Below, in pieces: positions 28,401 to 36,929 of a stretch of DNA of 61,644 nt; position 1 is the stretch's first letter, and each line of letters begins with the position of its first letter. Made by a program: the position numbers and the translations under genes. This stretch comes from Lachnospiraceae bacterium. Its GTDB lineage: Bacteria; Bacillota; Clostridia; Lachnospirales; Lachnospiraceae. The notes beneath the pieces were generated by a model. The model was not told where the DNA came from. It did not search any database and was given only the letters and a program-made list of their open reading frames with translations. The stretch spans positions 1 to 61,644 of the forward strand of contig SVEQ01000015.1 of the NCBI GenBank assembly GCA_015057325.1, given 5' to 3'.

Positions 28401-29260
28401 ATCACCGCATCTTTGGCTGCTCTGCCTAAAGTTGCAAACTTCTCATCTTTGAGCGAGTGGAATTGAGTGTACGTTTTGGCAGAAATAATACCATCAACAA
28501 GCAAAATATCACTACGAAGTGCTTCTTCGTAATGAATAGGCCCCATAGGCGATTTACAAATATTTATCAAATCAAAAATAGTTTCCTTAATATCTGCGAC
28601 CTGTTGTCTAACCTGTCTGTAGTATTCTTTAACAAATATGAACTTTTCAAAGTCCTCTTTAGTAGTAGCGGCAAAGTTTTCTCTAGCCTTATCAAGCCAT
28701 ACAGACGGTTGAGGATAACTTTGTGAAAGTTCATACAAATCAAGTATGTACTCCTCGATATTTTTATCATTTTTATCCTCCGCAAAAGCCTCCGAGAAGT
28801 CAACAAAATCAGGGTTTTCTTTATAGAAATCCTCCATTACCCGGTCAATAACTTCCTGCCTTATTGATACTAATTCCGTCTCTTCAGCCACCTTAATCTT
28901 TGGATCAAGTCCAACTGCATTAAAATATTCTTTAACAATTTTATAACAAAAACTATCTATGGTTAAAATATTGGCTTGTGAGACAAGATTCAACTGTTTG
29001 ATATAATGATCATTATCCGGTTGTTCAGAGATTTTTTCCTCTATTGCAGCAGTAATCTTGTCTTTCATTTGAGACGCCGCAGCCTTGGTAAATGTAACAA
29101 CAAGAAGTTGATCTACATCTATCGGATTACTTGTATCAAACACCTTCTGTATAATTCTTTCCACCAAAACAGCAGTCTTTCCGGAGCCTGCAGCAGCAGA
29201 CACTAAAAGGTTACAATCTCTTGCTTTTATTACACTTTCCTGTTCTTCTGTCCAATCCAT
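25448..29260 (-). CDS. addA: Helicase-nuclease subunit AddA
   Basis: Large subunit of the AddAB (RexAB) double-strand-break resection enzyme. I choose the ATG at 29260 (GGAG seven bases upstream), giving 1270 residues, normal for the family. It has a UvrD-like helicase: Q motif WTEEQESVIKA, Walker A AAAGSGKTAVLVERI (residues 23-37), DEYQDSNFLQEDIL, VGDVKQSIYGFR, SIHKSKGLEFPVVILAG and LYVALTRAKEKL. The C-terminal RecB-type nuclease motif is IVLVDYKTDKV, with the GTWFHKFME segment earlier. It starts 15 nt after the addB stop. Confidence 0.97.
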   Translation of the reverse strand: MDWTEEQESVIKARDCNLLVSAAAGSGKTAVLVERIIQKVFDTSNPIDVDQLLVVTFTKAAASQMKDKITAAIEEKISEQPDNDHYIKQLNLVSQANILTIDSFCYKIVKEYFNAVGLDPKIKVAEETELVSIRQEVIDRVMEDFYKENPDFVDFSEAFAEDKNDKNIEEYILDLYELSQSYPQPSVWLDKARENFAATTKEDFEKFIFVKEYYRQVRQQVADIKETIFDLINICKSPMGPIHYEEALRSDILLVDGIISAKTYTQFHSLKDEKFATLGRAAKDAVIDDELVLQVKKTRDGYKKRINSILDNFAAPIEEVLGEISEQKAMMNAYIDSVEEFSRRFMDAKLEAGLLGFSDVEHFALSILSDGKDDEGNVIPSKIGKELSKRFTEVMIDEYQDSNFLQEDILRCVSAMYEGDNNMFMVGDVKQSIYGFRMARPDLFLDKYMRYSEEKTAPERRILLKKNFRSRANVLECINYIFYRIMMKDIGGIDYDEDVALVPGRDYIESQGDEVELLIGESKEVDYLDADNASSDEEHLNDEYIDVSSLELEACMVADRIKKLFEDNYQVVDDKTGELRPVAYSDIVLLFRSPKSYQPVFCEVLMRRGIPVRTQNENGYFDSTEIRGIMSFLNVLDNPYNDLELVASLRGYYGMVDTDELSCMMLDKRAVCKKQGANIALYEYVRDYVCDDSYLPDICEVDWLQIKRKCKAVVEKIEYYEKEKLIKSASEIIREILYEDRYYYYVLAMPEGSVRCRNLELFLDQTIKYEKNSYRTLFDFIRFMKKLADKDVSLGGDPTIETSDDIVRIMSIHKSKGLEFPVVILAGLAKNFNLMDSQNAIVFHPDYCISAKYVDVKNRRGKNTFSRSAFASLIREDNIAEELRVLYVALTRAKEKLIMTGVVKDLPKLIKNYSSDAGKSSVSLPYGKILNSASYLDWIVLSLIRNKTFNLAMNGVRKRYDKDGNIVSASYELGKPLDIGQTRFVIRTFDYDSMLVSQITTSVDRDSERNDKLSDFIDSKGGNEELINIKLSKVYANEVYTTQKSKMAVTEIQRLYEQKESTAQKSEEVPEYSVDNYKAAVPLFASGKLPMTPAERGTWFHKFMEVIDNSYIDSKGKACEVTEKVYDEGRIPSELKTILTADKLWSFANSSIGIRMRQADLNGKLYKERKFVIGVSADFAQGNANEMTDATTEDTVVVQGIVDAYFEEDDGIVLVDYKTDKVDEGNEEVLTQRYKMQMDYYSRTLSQLTGIKVKEIYLYSFALDKPIKLL

Positions 29261-29275
29261 ATCTTTTCTCCACAA

Positions 29276-32200
29276 TCATTCATTATTATCATTATCGTAT
29301 CCGCAAACCTCTTTTTTTGCTTCTTCTTTGGTCATTTGCGTTCCATAACCATAAGCATTACCGCCAAGTCCGGCCTCAAATCTACATATACTCTTGTAAT
29401 CACAATAATTACATGGCGACGATTTTTCTCCTTTTTGAGGGTTCATATCAATTTGACCGCAGATAATATTGCGACCTATTTCTATCATTTTATCACGTGT
29501 AAACTTTGATAGTGCTTCAAGTTCTTTTGTTGAAACAACATGTGCATTTTTCGGATTTAATTCTCCTGATTTTTTAAATAATACAGGATTAACTTCTCCG
29601 GTCTTACCATCCATGAGTTCAAGACAATTTTCATCGTCATTGGCAAGCCCTGTCATTCTGCTCTGTTTAATCCTATTCTTCTCAACTTCTTCCTCGGTAT
29701 TACCATCAACAATTCTATCCGCAAGACGGTAATAATACATTCCGGTAGGAATTATCGCCTTGTCTGGATGTTGCTTTTGTAGTAGTTCAAGCATAACATT
29801 CATATAAACAGCAAGTTGAAGTTGTTTGCCATCATATATTTTTGTAAAATCAATATCCTTATCTCCTGACTTGTAATCTATTATTTTCACATAGACTGCA
29901 TCTTCTGTTTCTTTAATATCAACCCTGTCGATTTTACCGTTAAGTTCCATTTTGATGCCATCCATAACAGCCATAGATATATATGAAATATTGTCTTCCG
30001 GCGTGAACTTCTTTTCAATTTCTACAGGTTGCATGTCACCACGTTCCAAATGCCTGCACAAATTATTCACACTTCTTACCGCAATACGCTTAATTACATC
30101 TAACTGATGAGACATTCTGTTGTTTTGTAAAAAAATATTTTCATCAATTTTTGCTGCACACTCATCTGTTATTTCTTCTACTTTTGCACGTAATTGTTTT
30201 TCCGGCATTGGCAAAGTTATTTCTTTACTCTTAACCTCACCAAAAAACTTTTCCAAAACTTCATGAAGAATCGATCCTATATGACTGGCATCTACCTTAT
30301 ATTCTTCTCTCTTTTCTATTCCAAGTCCATATCTTATAAAGAAGGAGAATCGGCAAGAAGAATAGTTTTCGAGTCTGGATACGCTATGCAACATGCTTGT
30401 TCCATACAACCTTTTAGCAATTGCATCATTTAACTGTCCGGGCTGATTCATATAGCAATATCCTCTGATTATGTCCGCAAGTTTTTCCGGACACTGCTGT
30501 TTTAACACTTGATATTCCGAAGAATCCTTGTACTCCTCTTTTGCAAGTTCTTCTGAAAACATGACTAACAGGTCATCAAGCGTCATTGCCCCCTTCTCTT
30601 TTATATAAGTCATTGCATTAACATGTACTGCATCCGGCATCATCTTTTCAAGTTGTTTTACGAAAAACGATTTGCTTATATCGCCTCCCATATCATCCGA
30701 ATTATGATAAGAAATGACTAACTTGTCTGACGCCTTCGTCATCTGTAAATATAAATAATATTGGTTTATAAAAATCTGCTCCTTGTTACCCGGTGCGAGA
30801 ACTATATTATGCTCAAGAAGTGCCTCTCTGTCCCTTTCGGAAAACATCACATCTTCTTTACTTTTTCCCGGAAGGATTCCTTCGTTAGCACACGCCATAA
30901 AAACAACTTTGACATTGTTAATGCGGGTTCTTTCCATGTCACCGATTACAACCTGATCAAGGGTGGTCGGAATAATGCCAAGTTTCATATCCGACATTCC
31001 CGTGATTATAATATCCTTAAAATCCTTTCTCGAAACAACCTGTTCTCCAAGAATATCCATTGTCTTGTCAATAACCTCAATAAACCTCTCATAAGCACCG
31101 TCATAAGCTTTGGCCTGTCTTAAATCACCTTTTTTTTCGAACTCGCAAGCTATCTCGTGAAGTTTTTTTCCGAGTTTATTTTCACTCACAAATTCATACA
31201 AAGACCTGATATAATCCCCAACTAAACCTTTGCCATTTGAATAAACCTCTCTAATACTTGCAAGATGTTTAATGACTTGTTTTCTGGTATCATTTATTTT
31301 AGAAAGATTATCGCTCTTCTTTCGAAATGCCTTATTCCATGACGAATAACCCCTGATTCCATATTTCAATACATAGTTATCAAGCAAATAAATGTCATCC
31401 ATAGGAATAGGCAAAAAGCCGGTTTTTAGGAAAGAAAAAATGCTGTCGTACGAAAAATCCTTTTCAAAAACATCTATAATAAGACTTACCGTCTCAACAA
31501 CCGGATTATGCAAAAGCGGCTCGTTAACATCCGGAAAATACGGTATGTTTAACTGTTTCATATATCGCTTCCAAAGAAACAGATTATTTTCCAAATCACC
31601 GGTTATTACCGCTATATCGCGATATCTGTAGCCCTCTTCCATAACTAAATATTTTATCATATGTGCTATTGCATTAATCTCTTCTTTCGTATTATCCGCT
31701 TCGATAAATGTTATATCTTCACCATAAGAACCTTCATACGACTTGACCGGATATCTGAAAATGTTTTGCTCAACATGCATAAGTTCATCACTGTTTTTAA
31801 GCCTGAAGTTTTCAGAAAGAGTAACTTTAGGAAGAATTGTTATCTGTTCATCTGCTGCTATCATAGATAATTTATCCATACATTCTTTACAAAAAGTAAA
31901 CAAACCATACTTACTGTATGCGTTATCATCTGCAATATTATAATCCATCGAAAAAGTAAAATATAGATTATCGCATACTCTCATTAATTTTTTGATAACC
32001 TCATACTGAATAGGCGTAAATCCTGTAAAACCGTCAAAATAAATGCTGGCACCCTTAAGTAGTTTTGTATCCTCAACATTTTGAGCAAGCAAGGTCATCA
32101 ACTGTTCTGCCACCATATAAGTGTTACCCATTGCCTCTTCAAAGGCTTTGCGGATGATTATTATATCATTTAATTTGTTATATAGACTTACATCTGGTGA

Positions 32201-32632
32201 AATACTTTTAATGACATTCTCCATCACTTCATCCGTTACATTATATTGGATAAGTTCAGAGAGAAGAGATTTCACCTCATCAACAAACCCACTTTTCCCG
32301 ACCATAGTACTGTAATAAGTAAGTTCTTTTTGCTTGTCCTTGAGAACCTTCATGATAAGCATACTTTTGCCGTAATCATCAAGAACATCCTTCGTATAAA
32401 TGTTCTCCTTATCGAAAATATAATAAGCAAGTCTCGAAAAACTAAGTATTGAAATATCCATAGTTCCGCCAAGCGGATTGTACCTTATCATATCCTGTTC
32501 AGCACCCATATTAGCCTGTTCTGGCAGCAACAAAATAACAGGATGATCTTTCTTTTCCTCCTGTATCATTCGCTCGTATATATACTTTGTCTTACCTGTG
32601 CCGGATGCCCCGACAATGAATTGTATTGCCAT
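29276..32632 (-). CDS. addB: Helicase-nuclease subunit AddB
   Basis: Partner of AddA, with an inactivated helicase scaffold and a second nuclease. The 1118-residue product opens with FIVGASGTGKTKYIYERM (Walker A, residues 8-15). Near the C-terminus it has the nuclease motif KIIDYKSGDKDIDF and four cysteines that would hold an iron-sulfur cluster: one in SSCRFSFFIRYGLG and three in SPCNYCDYKSICRF. This is the normal AddB layout. GGAGG precedes the start by nine bases. The leader between the predicted promoter and the start contains a terminator-like hairpin (32656-32689). Confidence 0.96.
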   Translation of the reverse strand: MAIQFIVGASGTGKTKYIYERMIQEEKKDHPVILLLPEQANMGAEQDMIRYNPLGGTMDISILSFSRLAYYIFDKENIYTKDVLDDYGKSMLIMKVLKDKQKELTYYSTMVGKSGFVDEVKSLLSELIQYNVTDEVMENVIKSISPDVSLYNKLNDIIIIRKAFEEAMGNTYMVAEQLMTLLAQNVEDTKLLKGASIYFDGFTGFTPIQYEVIKKLMRVCDNLYFTFSMDYNIADDNAYSKYGLFTFCKECMDKLSMIAADEQITILPKVTLSENFRLKNSDELMHVEQNIFRYPVKSYEGSYGEDITFIEADNTKEEINAIAHMIKYLVMEEGYRYRDIAVITGDLENNLFLWKRYMKQLNIPYFPDVNEPLLHNPVVETVSLIIDVFEKDFSYDSIFSFLKTGFLPIPMDDIYLLDNYVLKYGIRGYSSWNKAFRKKSDNLSKINDTRKQVIKHLASIREVYSNGKGLVGDYIRSLYEFVSENKLGKKLHEIACEFEKKGDLRQAKAYDGAYERFIEVIDKTMDILGEQVVSRKDFKDIIITGMSDMKLGIIPTTLDQVVIGDMERTRINNVKVVFMACANEGILPGKSKEDVMFSERDREALLEHNIVLAPGNKEQIFINQYYLYLQMTKASDKLVISYHNSDDMGGDISKSFFVKQLEKMMPDAVHVNAMTYIKEKGAMTLDDLLVMFSEELAKEEYKDSSEYQVLKQQCPEKLADIIRGYCYMNQPGQLNDAIAKRLYGTSMLHSVSRLENYSSCRFSFFIRYGLGIEKREEYKVDASHIGSILHEVLEKFFGEVKSKEITLPMPEKQLRAKVEEITDECAAKIDENIFLQNNRMSHQLDVIKRIAVRSVNNLCRHLERGDMQPVEIEKKFTPEDNISYISMAVMDGIKMELNGKIDRVDIKETEDAVYVKIIDYKSGDKDIDFTKIYDGKQLQLAVYMNVMLELLQKQHPDKAIIPTGMYYYRLADRIVDGNTEEEVEKNRIKQSRMTGLANDDENCLELMDGKTGEVNPVLFKKSGELNPKNAHVVSTKELEALSKFTRDKMIEIGRNIICGQIDMNPQKGEKSSPCNYCDYKSICRFEAGLGGNAYGYGTQMTKEEAKKEVCGYDNDNNE

Positions 32633-32655
32633 ATAATCACGCCTCCGAATATAAA

Positions 32656-32689
32656 CTAAAAAATACCTATATCAGACTATAAAGGTATT
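32656..32689 (-). promoter_or_regulatory. Terminator-like hairpin in the addB leader
   Basis: AATACCT (32662-32668) pairs with AGGTATT (32683-32689). On the minus strand the stem is followed by TTTTT (32657-32661), and it lies between the predicted promoter and the addB ribosome binding site. It could be a weak attenuator. The stem is short and AT-rich. Confidence 0.35.
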
Positions 32690-32706
32690 ACTCTCACTAA
32701 TTCTAT

Positions 32707-32715
32707 ATTATATCA
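32707..32715 (-). promoter_or_regulatory. Extended -10 promoter of addB
   Basis: On the minus strand TGATATAAT (32707-32715) is a perfect TATAAT with a TGn extension. The -35 region is weak. It lies about 75 bp upstream of addB. Confidence 0.45.
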
Positions 32716-32812
32716 CAACCAATCTCGATTTCAGACAATTATTCTAAAATAGTTCTAAAAATAATTAATAAAGCATATCATTAATAATAACTATCATCAG
32801 GAGGAGTTTATA

Positions 32813-33247
32813 ATGGGTACACAGACACGAATCGTTGTAGTCAAGGGCAAAGAAATAATTTACACAGGTATTTTTTTGCTAATGGGAATATTATTGATTA
32901 TTGTGTTAGTTAATATGTTTGGCAGCAAAAAAGAACCAGCAAAAGAAACTTTAGGAAAATACAATCCCGGAGTATACTCATCAACTATCACATTGGGAGA
33001 AAATACTTTAAATGTTTCCGTAGCCGTCGATAAAGATGCAATAACAGGTGTCACAATAGAAAATCTAAATGAAACTGTAACAACCATGTATCCTCTTCTT
33101 AAACCTGCACTTAATGAAATAAATAATCAGATATCTTTGGTTGATAATGTAGATGAGATAACTTACTCAAAAGAAAACCAATACACTTACATAATACTCA
33201 ACCAGGCAATTAAAAATGCGTTAAAGCAAGCCGTTATCGAGCAATAA
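32813..33247 (+). CDS. Membrane-anchored, FMN_bind-like domain protein
   Basis: 144 residues. One N-terminal membrane segment (about residues 16-36, IIYTGIFLLMGILLIIVLVN) anchors an outside domain. Residues ~45-140 follow the FMN_bind pattern: a PGVYSSTITLGENTLNVSVAVD strand pair, an ITGVTIENLNET segment, then a helix and an NQAIKNALKQA C-terminal helix. The flavin-attachment motif S-G-A-T-x-S/T is missing; the corresponding stretch reads VDEITYSKENQYTY, so covalent FMN is unlikely. AGGAGGAG precedes the ATG. It stands alone between divergent addB and a convergent gene, ending at a strong shared terminator. The function is unknown. Confidence 0.75.
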   Translation: MGTQTRIVVVKGKEIIYTGIFLLMGILLIIVLVNMFGSKKEPAKETLGKYNPGVYSSTITLGENTLNVSVAVDKDAITGVTIENLNETVTTMYPLLKPALNEINNQISLVDNVDEITYSKENQYTYIILNQAIKNALKQAVIEQ

Positions 33248-33299
33248 AAAAAGCCGTGCTTAAAGTTTATAGTAAACTAAAAAGCACGGCACTTTTTTT
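33247..33299. terminator. Bidirectional terminator
   Basis: GCCGTGCTT (33253-33261) pairs with AAGCACGGC (33282-33290), with a further AGTTTA/TAAACT pair inside. A run (33246-33252) and T run (33293-33299) flank the stem, so it serves the plus-strand gene and the convergent minus-strand one. Confidence 0.88.
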
Positions 33300-33969
33300 A
33301 TGCGTTTTTCGGTACAATATCACCCTTTGCTTTGTATATTGAATGTGGTGGGACAACTCCTCTTACCATACTTACAGGATATACATTGGAATCATTGCAT
33401 ATTACAGAACCCGGATTTAATACCGAATTACAACCTATTTCTACATGATCTCCCAACATTGCTCCAAACTTTTTAAGACCTGTATCAATATCAAAATCTT
33501 CTCCTTTAACATGCACAAGCGTCTTATCTGCCTTAACATTGGATGTTATTGAACCAGCACCCATATGTGAATAAAACCCAAGCACCGAATCCCCTACATA
33601 GTTATAATGAGGAACCTGTACATGATTAAAAAGAATAACATTTTTTAGTTCTGTTGAATTACCAACCACGCAATCATTTCCAACAAGAGCATTGCCACGA
33701 ATAAATGCACCGGGTCTTACTTCAGTTCTCTCACCGATTATACATGGCCCTGCTATGTAATTGTTAGGGTATATCTTCGCAGAACGGGCAATCCATACAT
33801 TCTCTCCGCGTTCCTCATAAATATCCTTTGGAAGTTCTTTTATAAGCTCTAAAATGAAATCTCCTATGTGCGGAAGTACATCCCACGGATATGTATATTT
33901 CTCCAATAACGGTTTTGCAAGTGTCTCATCAACACTGTATAATTCCTTAATTGTAACTTGTTCTTTCAT
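33298..33969 (-). CDS. Left-handed beta-helix protein, GlmU-C-terminal-like
   Basis: 223 residues. A helical N-terminus (1-55) leads into hexapeptide repeats (about 58-210): NVWIARSAKIYPNNYIAGP, GPCIIGERTEVRPGAFIRGNALVG, and ELKNVILFNHVQVPHYNYVGDSVLG. The last piece, followed by HMGAGSITSNVKADK, resembles the GlmU acetyltransferase active-site region, but the pyrophosphorylase domain of GlmU is absent. Automatic pipelines tend to call this type UDP-N-acetylglucosamine pyrophosphorylase, which I do not support. It is more likely a nucleotide-sugar or glucosamine-phosphate acyltransferase. It lies 24 nt after topB. Confidence 0.82.
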   Translation of the reverse strand: MKEQVTIKELYSVDETLAKPLLEKYTYPWDVLPHIGDFILELIKELPKDIYEERGENVWIARSAKIYPNNYIAGPCIIGERTEVRPGAFIRGNALVGNDCVVGNSTELKNVILFNHVQVPHYNYVGDSVLGFYSHMGAGSITSNVKADKTLVHVKGEDFDIDTGLKKFGAMLGDHVEIGCNSVLNPGSVICNDSNVYPVSMVRGVVPPHSIYKAKGDIVPKNA

Positions 33970-33993
33970 TTCATCCCTCCTATTTGGAAATAA

Positions 33994-36042
33994 TTAATTA
34001 TCATTTTCTTTCTTTGTTGATTTCTTAGTACCTTTTGTTGTTGCCTTCTTTGACGGTTTGTAAAATTGTGCCGCATAATCAAAATAAGTTCTTAACTGAT
34101 ACTGATTATTTAATCCCCTTACCGCATCTGTTCTTTTTTGTATGTAGTCCTCAAGTTTTTTCATGTATTCTGCCTCTGATATACTGCCCTCGGCAACATA
34201 AGAAAGGCCTCTTTCCCAACTCGCGGTAAGTTCAGGATTTAATAATGACTTAATTGAAAATGCTACAACATCATGAATCATTTCGCCCATCAGCGTAGGT
34301 GTAATTATCTGTGTTTTCTTGTTAAGGTCAAGATATTTGTTGGCAACAAGCTTCTTGATAATCTCAGCTCTTGTTGCAGATGTTCCTATTCCACTTCCCT
34401 TAATCTGTGCCCTAAGTTCCTCATCTTCTATAAGTTGTCCTGCATTTTCCATTGCAAGAATAAGTGTACCTGAACTGTATCTTTTTGGTGGCGAAGTCTC
34501 ACCTTCCTTAACTTCGAATTTATCCAAGGTTAAATTCATACCTTTTTTAAGCTGCATGGCAGCATCAACCATTTCCTTTGAATACTTCTCGTCATCATCT
34601 TTTTGCTTTCCAAAAGAATAAACCGTAATAGGAAGATACCCGGGGTCTGCTAACACCTTAAAATTAGCAAACAATCTCTCATTCTTACAATTAAGAGTAA
34701 GTGCTAATTTATTATATACAGCAGCCGGATAGAAAATGCTTAAAAAACGTCTCACAATAATCTCATACACTTTCTTTGATGTATCATGAAGGCTTCCAAA
34801 CGCATTAATGCCCTGACCTGTAGGAATAATTGCATAATGGTCAGTTATCTGCTTATCATTTACATATCGAGTCTTTGCTATATTCTTATAACTTCCACTG
34901 TCAAGTATAGTCTGTGCAAAGTCTTTAACTGCAGGAATATTTCTAAGTCCCGAAATATTCTTATATATCTCTTTACTTACCGCAGTAGAAAGCACTCTGG
35001 CGTCGGTTCTTGGGTATGTAACCATCTTCTTCTCATATAATTCCTGAACTATTTGAAGAGTCTGATCAGGACTTATTTTAAACAGTCTTGAACAGTCATT
35101 CTGTAATTCAGCAAGGTTGTAAAGAAGCGGTGGATTCTTACTCTCCTTCTTTTTTTCTACCTTTTCTATCAAAAGTGAACAAGGATTATTTTCACTTGTA
35201 CCCTCAAGTAGAAAATCTATTAAAGCCTTTGCATCTTCTTCCTTGTTAAAACCGTTTTCTTTGTATAAAAGCGGCGAATTGTAATACTTACTTCCTTCGA
35301 CCGCCTTCCATTCAGCTTCAAAGGTACCATCCGCAAGCTTAACATTGCCAACCACTCTGTAAAATGATGATTTGACAAATTGCCTTATCTCTCGTTCCCG
35401 TCTTACAATCATACCAAGGACACATGTCATAACACGTCCAACGGAAATGACACATTTATCCTTACCAAGATAATTCTTAACGGCATAGCTGTATTTCAAT
35501 GAAAGAAGTCTCGAGAAATTAATTCCCATAAGATAGTCTTCTTTTGCACGCAAATATGCGGATGCGCATAGATTATCATACTCTGAAAGATCTTTAGCTT
35601 CTTTGATTCCGCGAAGAATCTCCTCTTCTGTCTGTGAATCAATCCAGACACGTTTCTTATTCTTAGTGTCAGGGACTTCTGCCATACGGTCAACAAGTCT
35701 ATATATATATTCTCCCTCTCGTCCCGAATCGGTACATACATATATACATCCGACATCTTCTCTGTTAAGAAGACCTTTGACAATATTAAACTGCTTTGCC
35801 ACGCCGTCTAAAACCTCGTATTTGTATTCCTCCGGCATAAACGGAAGCGTATCCAAACTCCATTTTTTCAAAGCCGGATCATACACTTCCGGATAACTCA
35901 TTGTAACAAGATGTCCAACACACCAAGTCACTATCGAATCATTTGACTCGATATATCCGTCCTTGCTTCCGCCGCTTATTTTAAGAGCTTTTGCAAACTC
36001 TCTCGCAACACTCGGCTTCTCGGCTATATATAAATTTTTCAA
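33994..36042 (-). CDS. topB: DNA topoisomerase III
   Basis: Type IA topoisomerase that decatenates DNA. The 682-residue protein opens with the Toprim motif LYIAEKPSVAREFAKAL, has the Toprim acidic motif around CTDSGREGEYIYRL, and the active-site Tyr in KKMVTYPRTDARVLS, with ITDHYAIIPTG following. No zinc fingers follow; instead there is a short Lys/Thr-rich tail (KKATTKGTKKSTKK). TopB rather than TopA is supported by length and missing zinc ribbons. It has a good promoter at 36109-36137 and is followed closely by the beta-helix gene. The foldback element starts 55 bp beyond that promoter. Confidence 0.94.
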   Translation of the reverse strand: MKNLYIAEKPSVAREFAKALKISGGSKDGYIESNDSIVTWCVGHLVTMSYPEVYDPALKKWSLDTLPFMPEEYKYEVLDGVAKQFNIVKGLLNREDVGCIYVCTDSGREGEYIYRLVDRMAEVPDTKNKKRVWIDSQTEEEILRGIKEAKDLSEYDNLCASAYLRAKEDYLMGINFSRLLSLKYSYAVKNYLGKDKCVISVGRVMTCVLGMIVRREREIRQFVKSSFYRVVGNVKLADGTFEAEWKAVEGSKYYNSPLLYKENGFNKEEDAKALIDFLLEGTSENNPCSLLIEKVEKKKESKNPPLLYNLAELQNDCSRLFKISPDQTLQIVQELYEKKMVTYPRTDARVLSTAVSKEIYKNISGLRNIPAVKDFAQTILDSGSYKNIAKTRYVNDKQITDHYAIIPTGQGINAFGSLHDTSKKVYEIIVRRFLSIFYPAAVYNKLALTLNCKNERLFANFKVLADPGYLPITVYSFGKQKDDDEKYSKEMVDAAMQLKKGMNLTLDKFEVKEGETSPPKRYSSGTLILAMENAGQLIEDEELRAQIKGSGIGTSATRAEIIKKLVANKYLDLNKKTQIITPTLMGEMIHDVVAFSIKSLLNPELTASWERGLSYVAEGSISEAEYMKKLEDYIQKRTDAVRGLNNQYQLRTYFDYAAQFYKPSKKATTKGTKKSTKKENDN

Positions 36043-36108
36043 AATATTACCAACTTTCCATTTTATTCACGTCGCATCATGCTCCGTGCTCTCATATGCA
36101 CCGACACC

Positions 36109-36137
36109 ATTTTACCCTCAAATCGAATTTTTGTAAA
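36109..36137 (-). promoter_or_regulatory. Predicted topB promoter
   Basis: On the minus strand TTTACA (36132-36137), a 17-bp spacer and TAAAAT (36109-36114), 67 bp upstream of topB. It lies outside the foldback element, so topB keeps its own promoter. Confidence 0.6.
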
Positions 36138-36191
36138 CTATTACTATTCACACGTACTCCTTCTTATGTTATCATGACACCAAATGAAAAC

Positions 36192-36929
36192 ATTGCTGTT
36201 TAATGCACTTTTATATATGACGGACGCGTACAGATTATCAGATGTATGCATATCCTGTGTCAGAATGAACTGTTATATACATTTTCAAAACGGACGCATA
36301 ACAAATTGTCGATATATTACATTCTGCGTGACGAGACATACGGACATAAGAGTTTCTAGGTATCTCGGTGACATTATGATATTGTACGCGGCACTGTTCC
36401 TATTCGACATCCTGTCTCAACGGAACATTCCGAACATCCATGTTCGGCAGCCGCTGTTTACTCATCGATATACCAAGAAACTCTAATATCCTCCTGAATG
36501 TCACACAGAATGTAATACACAACAATTCTTTATGCTGTCGTTCGTTTAGTAATGTATATAGCAATCTTTACGACACAGGATATTGCACACACAGATAATC
36601 TCACGCTGTTTCGTCATGTAAGAAAGTGCATCAAATCAGCTAATATGTATCGTTCGCGATGATGCGAGCCGCTTGCGGCGAGTCGCGTCTAGCGTCCGTT
36701 TAGGGACATTTTCTTGCGAAACTTCATAGCGTATATCATGCGTCGAATTATGTTGCAGTATCCATAAGCAGGTCCTTTTTGACCGCCGGTACTTAATGAG
36801 CATGAAATGCGAGTTTAGTACCGTTGCGCTCAAAACGGGCGGAAGCGTGCCTGCGTTGGAACTGCAATCATATGAGACGCATTGGAAAATATTAAAAGTT
36901 TCGGTCTTAAAATGTAACTAAACAGCAAT
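36192..36929. mobile_element. Foldback / MITE-like non-coding element, copy 1
   Basis: About 738 bp without a credible gene. The ends are a perfect 11-bp inverted repeat: ATTGCTGTTTA (36192-36202) and TAAACAGCAAT (36919-36929). The left boundary is exact because sequence identity with copy 2 (61291 on) starts at this base. Positions 36192-36332 are about three-quarters reverse-complementary to 36500-36641. Inside, 36350-36371 pairs with 36462-36484, and the centre forms a three-way junction (GCGGC 36388-36392 with GCCGC 36450-36454, enclosing TGTTCC/GGAACA and CCGAACAT/ATGTTCGG). Positions 36642-36929 are more GC-rich and hold further small hairpins. No transposase and no clear target duplication were seen. 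It could be a non-autonomous mobile element, a large structured RNA, or both. Confidence 0.65.

Noticed and set aside
36184-36486. 100-codon open frame in the foldback element, with a related 79-codon frame at 61345-61584
   Set aside because: No ribosome binding site, the starts differ because of a one-base gap, most differences would change amino acids, and the sequence is explained by a palindrome.
36636-36833. 65-codon minus-strand open frame in the GC-rich half of the element
   Set aside because: No ribosome binding site and no recognisable protein; likely a by-product of local hairpins.
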